Shown: positions 24,922 through 35,134 of the stretch, piece by piece
How positions within the stretch are numbered: the first letter of the stretch is position 1
How the letters are laid out: every line of letters begins with the position of its first letter
Source: a bacterium
GTDB lineage: Bacteria > Patescibacteriota > Gracilibacteria > JAHISY01
Direction of reading: 5' to 3'
NCBI GenBank assembly: GCA_021779375.1
Contig: JAJYAT010000003.1
Span: forward strand, 62,001-126,000
Length of the DNA stretch: 64,000 bases
Program-made: the position numbers and the translations under genes
Notes under the pieces: generated by a model
Databases searched by the model: none
What the model was told of the DNA's origin: nothing
Seen by the model: only the letters and a program-made list of their open reading frames with translations

Positions 24922-24949
24922 GTAGGGAACGCAGATCTGCGTTCCCTAC
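24922..24949. repeat. 28-bp perfect palindrome, identical to 24472-24499
   Basis: GTAGGGAACGCAGA followed by its exact reverse complement, again preceded by CGGTATTT. Spaced 22 bases from the palindrome at 24872. Confidence 0.9.
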
Positions 24950-25019
24950 GCCAAAACCAAATGAATTTTCATTCTCTATATTGTTTTTCATTCGCAGGTT
25001 TTTAATAAGACTAGGTGCC

Positions 25020-26477
25020 CTATTTCTCCGGCTTCAGCAGCGGAAAGAGGACCACGTCTTTTAGATTGTCCGAATTCGTCAGGAGCGCAGTGAGTCGATC
25101 GATTCCAATTCCCCAACCAGCCGCGGGTGGCATGCCGTGCGCCAATGCGCGGACAAATTCTTCGTCATTTTCCATCGCTTCGGGATCACCGCCATCACGC
25201 GCTTTTTGTTGTTTGGCGAAACGCTCGGCTTGATCGTCGGCGTCAGTCAATTCGCTGAAAGCGTTGATCACCTCCCAGCCATTGATCACGAGTTGGAAGC
25301 GATCGACTTTTTTCGGATTGGCGTCATTGCGGCGCGAAAGTGGGGAGAGCTCGACGGGGTGGCCGACGATGAAAGTCGGGTTCACGATTTTCTCGCGCAG
25401 GACTTTTTTGTACAGCGCGTCGATCAGATTGCCGCGACCGAGCTTCGGCAAATTCGCGACTTCGATTTTGAGCTCTTTGATTTTCGCGCGAATGTCCTCG
25501 TCGCTCGCGCTCGCCAGATCGAGTCCGGCTTCTCGCGAAATTCCTTCGACGAGGTCGACTCTCGGGAAAGGTCCGCGGAGCGAAATCTTTTGTCCGCCGA
25601 ATTCAATCTCGTCTTTGCCCAAAATTTTCACAATCGTGGCAAACATCCGCTCTGCCAGCTTCAACAAAAATTCATAATTCTCATAACCAGCGTAAAGCTC
25701 GAGCATCGTGAAATCCTGGAGGTGCGTCGGGTCGATGCCTTCGTTGCGGAAGCAGCGCGCGAATTCGAAAACGCGCTCGAAGCCGCCGATCAGGCAGCGC
25801 TTGAGATAAGTCTCGGGTGCGATGCGAAGGACGCAATCGAAATCCAGCGCTTCGTGATGCGTGCGAAAAGGTTTGGCGACGGCGCCGCTCGGTTTGGATT
25901 GGAGCACGGGCGTCTCGACTTCGACGAAGCCTTCACTTTCAAAAAAGCTGCGCAGGGATTTGATTAATTGCGAGCGAAACAAAAAGCGCTCGCGCGTCTC
26001 GCGATTCGTTGCGAGGTCGAGGTGGCGTTCGCGGTATTTTTTCTCGATGTCAGCGAGTCCGTGAAATTTCTCGGGCAGCGGGGAAAGGCTCTTCGTCAGC
26101 ATGGTGAGTTCCGCGACGAGGAGACTCGGCTCGCCGTGCTTCGTCGTGAAAGTCGTCCCGGTCGCGCCGACGATGTCACCGAGGTCGAGATTTTTCGCCC
26201 ACAGTGCGAAGTCCTTTGTTTGACCGTCTTGAATTACGATCTGATATTCGCCGGACAGACTCGCTAATTTCAAAAAGGCGAGCTTGCCCATCTGGCGCAG
26301 CTGCAAAATTCTCCCAGCGACCGCGACAGCGGGCGTGCCATCTTTCAAAGCTTTGGCGGCGGTGAGATCGTGCGTTTTGGCGAAGTGGTCAGCGAAAGGA
26401 TTCACGCCAGCCGCACGCAAAGCGGCAGCGCGCTCGCGGCGCATTTTCTCTTCGGAAATATTTTTAGGCTCGTTCAT
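25020..26477 (-). CDS. lysS: lysyl-tRNA synthetase, class II
   Basis: LysS charges tRNA-Lys with lysine. The 485-residue product has an N-terminal OB fold (VAVAGRILQLRQMGKLAFLKL, residues 50-70), class II motif 1 (SFFESEGFVEVETPVL), motif 2 (FEFARCFRNEGIDPTHLQDF, near residue 240) and motif 3 (GWGIGIDRLTALL, near 458). Length is typical. Its 3' end faces RAYT copy A with the REP palindromes between. No TAAAAT box sits at the usual distance; a TAAACT stretch lies about 20 nt upstream of the start. Confidence 0.96.
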   Translation of the reverse strand: MNEPKNISEEKMRRERAAALRAAGVNPFADHFAKTHDLTAAKALKDGTPAVAVAGRILQLRQMGKLAFLKLASLSGEYQIVIQDGQTKDFALWAKNLDLGDIVGATGTTFTTKHGEPSLLVAELTMLTKSLSPLPEKFHGLADIEKKYRERHLDLATNRETRERFLFRSQLIKSLRSFFESEGFVEVETPVLQSKPSGAVAKPFRTHHEALDFDCVLRIAPETYLKRCLIGGFERVFEFARCFRNEGIDPTHLQDFTMLELYAGYENYEFLLKLAERMFATIVKILGKDEIEFGGQKISLRGPFPRVDLVEGISREAGLDLASASDEDIRAKIKELKIEVANLPKLGRGNLIDALYKKVLREKIVNPTFIVGHPVELSPLSRRNDANPKKVDRFQLVINGWEVINAFSELTDADDQAERFAKQQKARDGGDPEAMENDEEFVRALAHGMPPAAGWGIGIDRLTALLTNSDNLKDVVLFPLLKPEK

Positions 26478-26534
26478 TTAAAAAGGCTACCTTGCGAGTT
26501 TAGCGAAAAGTTGGCGGACGCGGAAGTTTTGCTC

Positions 26535-26540
26535 TAAAAT
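26535..26540 (+). promoter_or_regulatory. -10 box (TAAAAT), tRNA-Arg region
   Basis: TAAAAT 13 nt before the tRNA-Arg-like partial copy and 84 nt before the real tRNA-Arg. Confidence 0.5.
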
Positions 26541-26553
26541 CCGTCAGCTTTTC

Positions 26554-26601
26554 GTGCGCCCGTAGCTTCCACCTTCGCCAAGGCTTCGGTGGACGGGCGG
26601 C
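26554..26601 (+). repeat. partial tRNA-Arg-like element
   Basis: GTGCGCCCGTAGCT here is an exact copy of the first bases of the tRNA-Arg region at 26623. It is followed by a hairpin TCCACC...GGTGGA and then CGGGCG, which can pair with CGCCCG as in an acceptor stem. The rest of the tRNA is replaced by the hairpin. Confidence 0.55.
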
Positions 26602-26624
26602 TGGTTAGCAGCAAAAAATAATGT

Positions 26625-26701
26625 GCGCCCGTAGCTCAGCTGGATAGAGCATCAGCTTGCGGAGCTGGGGGTCGTAGGTTCAAATCCTGCCGGGCGCACC
26701 A
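26625..26701 (+). tRNA. tRNA-Arg (anticodon GCG)
   Basis: 77-base cloverleaf with encoded CCA: acceptor GCGCCCG/CGGGCGC, D-arm GCTC/GAGC with A in the D-loop as in tRNA-Arg, anticodon stem TCAGC/GCTGG around TTGCGGA (anticodon GCG), T-arm with TTCAAAT. Bacteria usually read CGN with an ACG tRNA modified to inosine; GCG is uncommon. Confidence 0.93.
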
Positions 26702-26739
26702 AAATTTGCTACTCAAATCTCAAAGCTGATTTAGATTTG

Positions 26740-26823
26740 AGCATGAAACGTGGAACATGGAATATGGAGCAAGCTGTTTTTGTTATGCGCCCAATGCTCC
26801 ATGTTATGTGCTATGTGTTCCAC
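26740..26823. repeat. degenerate ATGGAACATGGAA / GCTCCATGTTATGTGC repeat
   Basis: Near-copies of GTGGAACATGGAATATGGAGC and, in the other orientation, GCTCCATGTTATGTGCTATG. Related to the repeat at 470-506. Confidence 0.5.
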
Positions 26824-26832
26824 GATTGGCGC

Positions 26833-26863
26833 TTGACAGCAAAGAAGTTTATCAATAAACTTC
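26833..26863 (+). promoter_or_regulatory. sigma70-type promoter with MarR-type operator
   Basis: TTGACA (26833-26838), 17-nt spacer, TAAACT (26856-26861). A perfect inverted repeat GAAGTTTAT-CA-ATAAACTTC (26844-26863) fills the spacer and covers the -10 box. This is where an autoregulating MarR repressor would be expected to bind. The marR start lies 28 nt further on. Confidence 0.75.
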
Positions 26864-26891
26864 GGTCTTCATCTTTTAGCTGTCCACCAAA

Positions 26892-27365
26892 ATGCCAACC
26901 AAGACTGGTCAGACCGAATTCGCTCTTAGTGAAGTTATCATCATGACGAGCACGCGCCTGCGTGCCATCGCTAATCGTTGCGTTTTCCGTGAGAGCAAAA
27001 TCACCGGCACGCAATTTCGGATTTTGCGTTTGCTCATGCTCAAGGATAAGCAGCAGCCGACTGAGGTTTTGAAGTTGGTGGGCGGTACGAAATCCAACGT
27101 AAGTCAGCGCATCAAATCACTGGAAAAGCAGGGCTTCGTCGTGCGTTCGGCACAAGTCGGAACAGATCGTCGCAACGTCTACATCGCGATTACTGAGGCG
27201 GGGCGCAAGTTGGTCGAGGGACTGATGCAGCGTTTTCATAAGGCGGCGAAGTCGCTTGAAAATCAATTCTCGCAAAAGGAGGTCGCAGCGCAGTTTGAGT
27301 TTTTCAAAAAACTGAACCAGTTGCTTGATGACAATGAACAAACCATTATTAAGCTTTTCGAATAA
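26892..27365 (+). CDS. MarR-family transcriptional regulator
   Basis: The 157-residue product has the winged-helix core of MarR: FRILRLLMLKDKQQPTEVLKLV, the recognition helix region GGTKSNVSQRIKSLEKQGFVVRSA and the wing with QVGTDRRNVYIAITEAGRKLVEGL, then a long C-terminal dimerisation helix. MarR dimers bind inverted repeats and release them on ligand binding. It is the first gene of an operon with an RND efflux pair (27393, 29137), and a perfect inverted repeat overlaps its promoter, so autoregulation and control of the pump are likely. The ligand is unknown. Confidence 0.9.
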   Translation: MPTKTGQTEFALSEVIIMTSTRLRAIANRCVFRESKITGTQFRILRLLMLKDKQQPTEVLKLVGGTKSNVSQRIKSLEKQGFVVRSAQVGTDRRNVYIAITEAGRKLVEGLMQRFHKAAKSLENQFSQKEVAAQFEFFKKLNQLLDDNEQTIIKLFE

Positions 27366-27392
27366 TTTTATTTTTAAGTTAAAACCTAAAAA

Positions 27393-29135
27393 ATGCAGTT
27401 CACTTCCAAATACCGCCGCCTGAGCTCTGCTGTGAGTCTCGGTCTCATCGTGCTCATCGCGACAGGCTGTGCGGCGACGCCAGCGACCGACAATTCCGCC
27501 GCGACAGTCTACGTCCCGTCAGTGCAGACCGTGCGTGTCGCGCCCGGACTGGCGCGTGAAATCGCGACGACGGGTGAGGTTCAAGCTGTGAAATCAGCCG
27601 TTTTGACGAGCGAGCTGAGTGCGAATGTACAAAAAGTTTATGTGAAAGTGGGTGACTCAGTGACAGCTGGTCAATTACTAGTCCAGCTCGCTTCCGCGAG
27701 TGTCAGCTCCAGCCGTTCGACGGCGGGAGCGGCTTACGTCAATGCCCAAAACTCTCTGACCCAGACTGGTCTATCCGCCGAACAGGGTGTGGCGGGTGCG
27801 CGCGTCGCACTGAATACGGCGCAAATTTCGCTTGCGAATACGCTCGCGCAAAACGAGGCGGTGCGGCAGCAGGCTGAGCAAATTTTGAATTCCGCGAAAT
27901 TGGCGAGTGGTCTGTCAGTTGATGCGGCGCAAACCGCGCTCGACAATGTGATTCGTTCCGTCTATCCGACGGCTGATTCCGCTGTGGCTGCGTGCGATGG
28001 CATCATCGGCGTCTCGCAAATTTACAAAAGCGCGAATGATAGTTACGAATATTTCCTGGGCTCGCTCAGCTTCGCCTCGAAGCCGGCGGCGGAAGCGTCC
28101 ATCACTTTAGCGCTCGATAAATTGGCTGGCACCGTTTCCGACTATGCCTCGGCGAGTGCGCTCCTCGCGGCGACAGAAGACGCCATCTTGAAGACACTCG
28201 ATGTCTTGAATAATTCGACTGTCGGTACGAGTTTCACTCAGGCGACTTTGAATGCTGATATTGGGGCGATTAATGCCAAGCTTTCGGCGGTGCGCTCGAC
28301 GATTTCGGCGCTTGATTCTGCGCAAGCCGGACTCGCCTTGGCACAGCAAAATTCCAATGGCACTTCACAGACAGTACTTTCCGCTGAGGCGAATTATCAG
28401 ACGACGCTCACGCAGCTTGCCGCAGCCGAAAAATCTGCGCGACAGATGGTCGAATCAGCGAAAGCTGCGCTCGAGTCTGCTCAGCGTTCGACGGAACTTT
28501 CCAAAACTTCGGCACGCGCTTCACTCAGCTCGGCGGCTGGTAATCTGAGCCAGACTGAAATTTCGCAAGATAAGCTCGCAATCCGTGCGCCTTTCTCCGG
28601 CAAGATTACCGAGATTGGAATCGAGCAGGGCGATCAGGTTGCGCCGGGTACGAAATTAATCTCAGTCGAAGATTCTTCGCAGCTCAAGATTGTCGCGTAT
28701 CTTTCGGCAGAGGAAGTGCGCCGCGTCAAGATTGGTGACGAGGTGAAAATCGCCAAGCAAAGCTCAGCCAAAATTGCGACGATTGCACCGTCGGCCGAAG
28801 CTTTCACACAAAAATTCGCCGTCGAAATTTTCACTGCAAATCCTTATCTGAAGCCGGGTGAATTTGTGCAGCTGCGTTTCCAGATTGGTGAGTCTGATGC
28901 TACGGACATGCGTATTTTTCTCCCACTCACCGCGCTCAATATTCTCGCTTCGGGAAATTCCGTCTGGGTGGTGCAGGATGGCAAAGCTTTCAAGCGACCG
29001 GTCGAGCTCGGCGCGCTCGAAGGTGAATTTGTCGAAATCGTGAGTGGGTTGAAATTAGACGAAGAGGTAATCGTCGGTGGCGGTCGCGTGCTCGATGAAT
29101 CAAAAGATGGGATTGCTATTACCGTAACCAAATAA
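27393..29135 (+). CDS. RND efflux periplasmic-adaptor-like lipoprotein (membrane fusion protein)
   Basis: The 580-residue product begins with a lipoprotein signal (VLIATGCAA, Cys near residue 26), so it should be processed by LspA and anchored outside the cytoplasmic membrane. It has the membrane-fusion-protein layout: first half of the lipoyl domain (VQKVYVKVGDSVTAGQLLVQL), a very long helical hairpin rich in Ala/Gln/Ser (about residues 105-385), the second lipoyl half (IRAPFSGKITEIGIEQGDQVAPG), beta-barrel and membrane-proximal parts. The hairpin is longer than in typical AcrA-like proteins. It lies 27 nt after marR and one base before the RND gene. Confidence 0.9.
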   Translation: MQFTSKYRRLSSAVSLGLIVLIATGCAATPATDNSAATVYVPSVQTVRVAPGLAREIATTGEVQAVKSAVLTSELSANVQKVYVKVGDSVTAGQLLVQLASASVSSSRSTAGAAYVNAQNSLTQTGLSAEQGVAGARVALNTAQISLANTLAQNEAVRQQAEQILNSAKLASGLSVDAAQTALDNVIRSVYPTADSAVAACDGIIGVSQIYKSANDSYEYFLGSLSFASKPAAEASITLALDKLAGTVSDYASASALLAATEDAILKTLDVLNNSTVGTSFTQATLNADIGAINAKLSAVRSTISALDSAQAGLALAQQNSNGTSQTVLSAEANYQTTLTQLAAAEKSARQMVESAKAALESAQRSTELSKTSARASLSSAAGNLSQTEISQDKLAIRAPFSGKITEIGIEQGDQVAPGTKLISVEDSSQLKIVAYLSAEEVRRVKIGDEVKIAKQSSAKIATIAPSAEAFTQKFAVEIFTANPYLKPGEFVQLRFQIGESDATDMRIFLPLTALNILASGNSVWVVQDGKAFKRPVELGALEGEFVEIVSGLKLDEEVIVGGGRVLDESKDGIAITVTK

Positions 29136-29136
29136 A

Positions 29137-32100
29137 ATGAACACGCCAGAAGAACTAGCAATCGCGAAAACCGGCAAATCGTTTTGGGGTTTTTGCGTGC
29201 GGAATTGGCGTGTCACTTTGCTTTTAATTTTACTGGCAATTTTCGGTGGTCTTTTCGAGCTCTCGCAGATGCCGCTCGAGTCGAGCCCGGAAATCAAAAT
29301 TCCGATTGCCGTAGTGGCGACAGTTTATCCGGGCGCTTCGCCGACCGACATCGAAAAGCTCGTCACGGATCCTTTGGAAATTCGGCTCAAAAATCTGGAT
29401 CAGCTCAAACAACTCACTTCATCTTCGAGCGAAGGCGTCAGTGCGATTACAGTCGAATTCAATCCGCAGGCGGATCTGACTGATTCGATTCGCAAGTTGC
29501 GTGACGAAGTGCTGAATGCGAAAGGGGATTTACCAGCGGATGCACTGGATTCGGTCGTGACCGAAATTCGACTCGACGATGTTTCGATTTTGACAATTTC
29601 TTTGCTGGCGAATTTGCCGCCCGAAGAAATGAAACAATATGCCGACGATCTCAAAACTTCGATTGAAGGTGTCTCTGGTGTGAGCGAGGTGATTCTCTCC
29701 GGATTGGCTGACAAGCAGATGCAGATCTTGGTCGACATTCAAAAATTGGAAGGTTACGGCTTGAGTCTGGCGCAGATTGTCGGTGCGGTCGCGGCGAATC
29801 ACATCGATTTTCCAATCGGCAATGTTCTCACGGATGGCTTTTATTACACCGCTTCATTCAAAGCTCAATTCGATTCAGCCGATGATTTGCTTTTGCTTCC
29901 AGTCGGTTCAGCCGGTGGGCAAAATATTTATCTGCGTGACATCGCGACCGTGCGTGAAGTTTTTGGCGCAACACAAAGTAGTGCGCGCGTTTACCGTGCC
30001 GCAGAAAAAGATCTCAGCAACTCCGTCACACTTCAGATCAAAAAGAAAACAGGTGCGAATATCGTCAAAGTCGTGGATACGGTGAAGCAGCGTGCGGCAG
30101 ATTTCAAAAAAAATTCTTTGCCGCCGAGCGTCAATGTCTTGCTCACGAACGACTACTCCGAATTTATTCGTGAGGATATTTACACCTTGGGTGAGACGGC
30201 GATTGAGACGATTCTCATCATCTTCGTCGTGCTTTATCTTTCGCTTGGTACTATCGAAACCTTGCTCGTGAGTTTCTCGGTGCCGCTGATTTTGCTCGTG
30301 TCTTTCATCGGCTTGCGTCTGGCTGGTGAGACTTTCAATAGCATCGTCATGTTCGCGCTCGTACTTTCACTCGGCATCGTGGTCGACAATTCAATCGTGA
30401 TTGTGCAGGCGATTTATCGCAACGTGAAAATAAAAAAAATGAACGGTTATGCGGCGGCGATGCTGGCGATTAGCGAATTCAAGACGCCGATTGTGGCGGG
30501 CACGCTCACGATTATGGCGGCCTTTTTCCCGATGACTTTGATGACTGGAATCATGGGTGAGTACATCCGGCACATTCCCAACACGGTCAACATTACCCTG
30601 GCTTCCTCCTTTCTGGTTGCGATTTTTTTGCTGGCGGGACTCTGCGCGCGGATTTTCCGCAATTACCATGTGAGCGAACGCACGGAGCGACAACCACTTT
30701 TGGTGCGTTATTTTTTGAGACCGCTCGAGTCGTGGTACGCCATACGTATTCGCCGGATTATGGAATCCAAGAGATTGCGGCGCACTTGGGTCATCGGGAT
30801 GGTGCTGGCTTTTTGCGTGACAATTTCTTTTCCTTTCATCGGGCTGATGAAAATTCAAATGTTCCCGACCGTGAATCAGGATTACTTCAATGTCGCAATC
30901 AAGCTGCCAGTCGGCGCCGAACTTTCGCAGACTGACGCGGTGGTGCAGCGTGTGGAAAAAATGATTCAAGCTTTGCCCGAGGTCGATAATTTCGTGACTA
31001 TTCTCGGTGGCGGTGCGGTCGGACTCTCGGGCGGACTCGGCGGTGGTGGAGGAGCGACTGGCTCGAATCAGGCGGCGATTACGGTCAATTTATTTAAGAA
31101 AGGTGAGCGGCAATTCAAAAGCTACGACCTGGCGGCGAAATTGCGCAGCGAAACGCTCGCGATTACTGATGCGACAGTCACAGTCGACGAATTGGAATCC
31201 GGTCCGCCGTCGGGCGCGCCAGTCGAGTTGCGCTTGAAGGGCGCTGACTCCAATCAGCTGGAGCAGGCTTCGGTCGCAGTGAAGCAGGCACTCGAAAAAA
31301 TTCCCGGCACTTACGATGTCAAGACTGATATTGAGACGGGCACGGGTGAATTTTATTTCCGTCCGCGCCGAGATCGTTTGAATTATTACGGGCTGACCGC
31401 GGTGCAGCTTGCGACCTTTTTGCGCACGGCTGTTTTCGGCAACGACTCGGTCAAGATTGTTCGCGCTGGCGAAGAGACGCCGATTGTCGTCGCGCTCGAT
31501 TTTCGTCAGGAAGCTTGCAAAGCGGATAAGCAGACACAGCTCCTGGAGCGGCGCGACAACCTCACGCTTTGCCGCAATACTCCGACCGATATTTCGACTC
31601 TCGAAAATCTTCTGGTGGTGACAGCGCGCGGGACCGTGCCAGTCAGTGAGCTCGCCGATGTTTCCTTGAATCCGGCGATTACCACGATTCGCCACCGCGA
31701 CACAGACACAGTCGTGACCGTGGACGCCAATGTTGACAGTCAAACTTTGCCGAGCGAGGTTGTCCAAAAATTATCAGCCGAACTCGATCAAATTTTGCCG
31801 GCGGGCGTGACCGCGGATTTTGGCGGCGAGACCGCCGACATCGCGGAAAGCTACAATTCACTTTTTGGTGCGATGGGCATCGGACTTTTCCTGATTGCTT
31901 TGATTCTTGTTTTACAATTCAATTCTTTCCGCCAACCCTTCATCATTATTTTCACGATTCCGCTTGCTTTGATTGGCGTCTTTGCCAGTCTCACTTTGCT
32001 CGGTCGTAATTTTTCCTTCCCCGGATTCATCGGCATCGTCGCGCTTTGCGGCGTGGTCGTGAGCCACACGATTATTTTGACTGATCGTTTTAATCATCAC

Positions 32101-32358
32101 ATCAAGCTTGGCATGCCAAAGCTGGAAGCAATCGTGCTCTCCGGTCGCGAGCGTCTCGAGCCGGTTTTTCTCACGACTGCGGCGACTGTCATGGGTATGA
32201 TTCCACTCGCTTTCAGTAGTGAAATGTGGACGGATTTAGCACTCACAATCGCTTTCGGTCTGACTTTTTGTACGATGCTGACGCTCGTGATGGTGCCGAT
32301 TTTTTACAATGCCTTAGTCAAAGAAGAAGAAGTCCGTACGCCTGAATACAAAGGATAA
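29137..32358 (+). CDS. RND-family efflux transporter
   Basis: The 1073-residue product has the RND repeat: TM1 (WRVTLLLILLAIFGGLFELSQMPLE), porter domain PN1/PN2, TM2-6 with LSLGIVVDNSIVIVQAIYRN, a second TM set starting near residue 550, a second porter domain, and a final TM bundle (GIGLFLIALILVLQFNS ... GIVALCGVVVSHTIILTDR). A glycine stretch (GGLGGGGGATGS) lies in the second porter domain. TM4 has one Asp (VVDN) where HAE1 pumps have DD. It is translationally coupled to the adaptor. RND pumps normally work with an outer-membrane channel, which is not encoded here. Confidence 0.92.
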   Translation: MNTPEELAIAKTGKSFWGFCVRNWRVTLLLILLAIFGGLFELSQMPLESSPEIKIPIAVVATVYPGASPTDIEKLVTDPLEIRLKNLDQLKQLTSSSSEGVSAITVEFNPQADLTDSIRKLRDEVLNAKGDLPADALDSVVTEIRLDDVSILTISLLANLPPEEMKQYADDLKTSIEGVSGVSEVILSGLADKQMQILVDIQKLEGYGLSLAQIVGAVAANHIDFPIGNVLTDGFYYTASFKAQFDSADDLLLLPVGSAGGQNIYLRDIATVREVFGATQSSARVYRAAEKDLSNSVTLQIKKKTGANIVKVVDTVKQRAADFKKNSLPPSVNVLLTNDYSEFIREDIYTLGETAIETILIIFVVLYLSLGTIETLLVSFSVPLILLVSFIGLRLAGETFNSIVMFALVLSLGIVVDNSIVIVQAIYRNVKIKKMNGYAAAMLAISEFKTPIVAGTLTIMAAFFPMTLMTGIMGEYIRHIPNTVNITLASSFLVAIFLLAGLCARIFRNYHVSERTERQPLLVRYFLRPLESWYAIRIRRIMESKRLRRTWVIGMVLAFCVTISFPFIGLMKIQMFPTVNQDYFNVAIKLPVGAELSQTDAVVQRVEKMIQALPEVDNFVTILGGGAVGLSGGLGGGGGATGSNQAAITVNLFKKGERQFKSYDLAAKLRSETLAITDATVTVDELESGPPSGAPVELRLKGADSNQLEQASVAVKQALEKIPGTYDVKTDIETGTGEFYFRPRRDRLNYYGLTAVQLATFLRTAVFGNDSVKIVRAGEETPIVVALDFRQEACKADKQTQLLERRDNLTLCRNTPTDISTLENLLVVTARGTVPVSELADVSLNPAITTIRHRDTDTVVTVDANVDSQTLPSEVVQKLSAELDQILPAGVTADFGGETADIAESYNSLFGAMGIGLFLIALILVLQFNSFRQPFIIIFTIPLALIGVFASLTLLGRNFSFPGFIGIVALCGVVVSHTIILTDRFNHHIKLGMPKLEAIVLSGRERLEPVFLTTAATVMGMIPLAFSSEMWTDLALTIAFGLTFCTMLTLVMVPIFYNALVKEEEVRTPEYKG

Positions 32359-32404
32359 AAATTAGTGAGCATTTTTTCGCTCGGATTTTTGTTATCCAAT
32401 TCGA

Positions 32405-33166
32405 TCAGCGCAAAACTGTCCCGGGGTTTTCGTCTTTCAGCACGATTTTCGCGAGGACATTTTTGCCGAGACCATTGGCGATGAAGACTTCGCACTCCGA
32501 AATTTTCGCCGCTTCGAGTTTCGTCCGCATGCCGCCGTGTCCGCCGTCACTGGCTGCGCCTGCCATTTCGAAATATTTTTTCAAATTGCGCTTGTCGACG
32601 GTTTTCACGATTTTGGCTTTCGGATTTTTGTGCGGTTCTTCCTCGAAAAGTCCGTCGACGTCAGTGAGTAAAATCAAGCTGTCCGCGCCGACGAGATTCG
32701 CGACGCGCGCCGCAAGTCGGTCATTCGCCATGTATTTCAGTTCATCCGTCGCTGTCACGTCATTTTCATTCACGATGGGTACGACTTTCTTGGCGAGCAA
32801 AAGTTTCAAAACATTGTGCGTGTTTTGCAGTGTATCCAGATTTTCGAAATCGTGCGGTGTGAGCAGCACCTGAGCGATGACGACTTTATTTTCCAGTGAA
32901 AAATATTTGTAATACTTCTGCATCAGATTGCTCTGACCGACTGCCGCGAGCGCTTGTTTTTCGTGCAGCGTTTCCGGGTCGGCGCGATTGAGCTTCAGCT
33001 CACCGCGACCGGCAGCGACCGCACCGCTCGTCACGATGACCGTCTCGACATCATTCATATGCAGCCGCTTTACTTCGCTTGAAATCTTTTCGAGAAATTC
33101 AAGATTGAGGCTACCGTCCGCGCGCGTGAGGAGATTCGTGCCGATTTTGATGACGACTCTATTCAA
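32405..33166 (-). CDS. proB: glutamate 5-kinase, without PUA domain
   Basis: ProB phosphorylates glutamate as the first step of proline synthesis. The 253-residue product has the amino-acid kinase fold: VVIKIGTNLLTRADGS, VTSGAVAAGRGEL, QALAAVGQSNLM, PIVNENDVTATDEL and LLTDVDGLFEEEPHKNP, then GGMRTKLEAAKIS. It ends where the C-terminal PUA domain (about 100 residues) of many ProB proteins would start; short forms are known. The start is TTG at 33166, directly before the conserved NRVVIKIG. No proA or proC is nearby. Confidence 0.9.
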   Translation of the reverse strand: MNRVVIKIGTNLLTRADGSLNLEFLEKISSEVKRLHMNDVETVIVTSGAVAAGRGELKLNRADPETLHEKQALAAVGQSNLMQKYYKYFSLENKVVIAQVLLTPHDFENLDTLQNTHNVLKLLLAKKVVPIVNENDVTATDELKYMANDRLAARVANLVGADSLILLTDVDGLFEEEPHKNPKAKIVKTVDKRNLKKYFEMAGAASDGGHGGMRTKLEAAKISECEVFIANGLGKNVLAKIVLKDENPGTVLR

Positions 33167-33284
33167 GAAATAAGGATTAAGTTTGAAAGGAATAAGTTTT
33201 TAATTCCAGTTTTTACAATTTGCTAAAATCCGCGAGGAGTATTTTATTACTTTTTGTTTTTTAATTCTCATTCTTGAAACCTAA

Positions 33285-34717
<1,433 letters not shown>

Positions 34718-34852
34718 AATTTTTTTAAGGATTAAGAAGTTGTTAGAAAAAAATGTTTTAGTTAAAATCTCGCGGCTCTTTGAGGTTTGATGGTCGGCAG
34801 CTTACTTTGGGAAAAATTCTACGAACTACTGACTAAAAACTACAAACTGCAT

Positions 34853-34927
34853 GGGGCCATCGTCTAGTGGCTAGGACGCCAGGTTCTCATCCTGGTAACA
34901 GGGGTTCGATTCCCCTTGGCCCTACCA
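34853..34927 (+). tRNA. tRNA-Glu (anticodon CTC)
   Basis: 75-base cloverleaf with encoded CCA: acceptor GGGGCCA/TGGCCCT with a G-U first pair, GTCTAG D-arm as in tRNA-Glu, anticodon stem CCAGG/CCTGG around TTCTCAT (anticodon CTC), T-loop TTCGATT. A TAAAAT box lies about 85 nt upstream. Confidence 0.93.
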
Positions 34928-35054
34928 AAAGAATTTAAAATTTAAAATTTTTAAATTAAAATTGCCACCACGAGTTGAGATTGTCAGATGGGTACCTCGA
35001 TAAGTACCGGTAAAATCAGAAGTTCTGAATCAGTAAAACAAGGTTTGACATCAC

Positions 35055-35131
35055 GGGTTCGTAGCTCAGTTGGTTAGAGCGTTCGCTTGACGTGCGAAAG
35101 GTCAGAGGTTCGACTCCTCTCGGACCCACCA
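35055..35131 (+). tRNA. tRNA-Val (anticodon GAC)
   Basis: 77-base cloverleaf with encoded CCA: acceptor GGGTTCG/CGGACCC, anticodon stem TTCGC/GCGAA around TTGACGT (anticodon GAC), T-loop TTCGACT. Its 3' end is four bases from the end of the convergent gene at 35135. Confidence 0.95.
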
Positions 35132-35134
35132 TTT

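Noticed and set aside
24715-25005. Plus-strand frame across the palindromes near 24.9 kb
   Set aside because: It is the antisense of RAYT copy A joined to repeat DNA; the apparent similarity to the RAYT insert comes from the palindrome reading alike on both strands.
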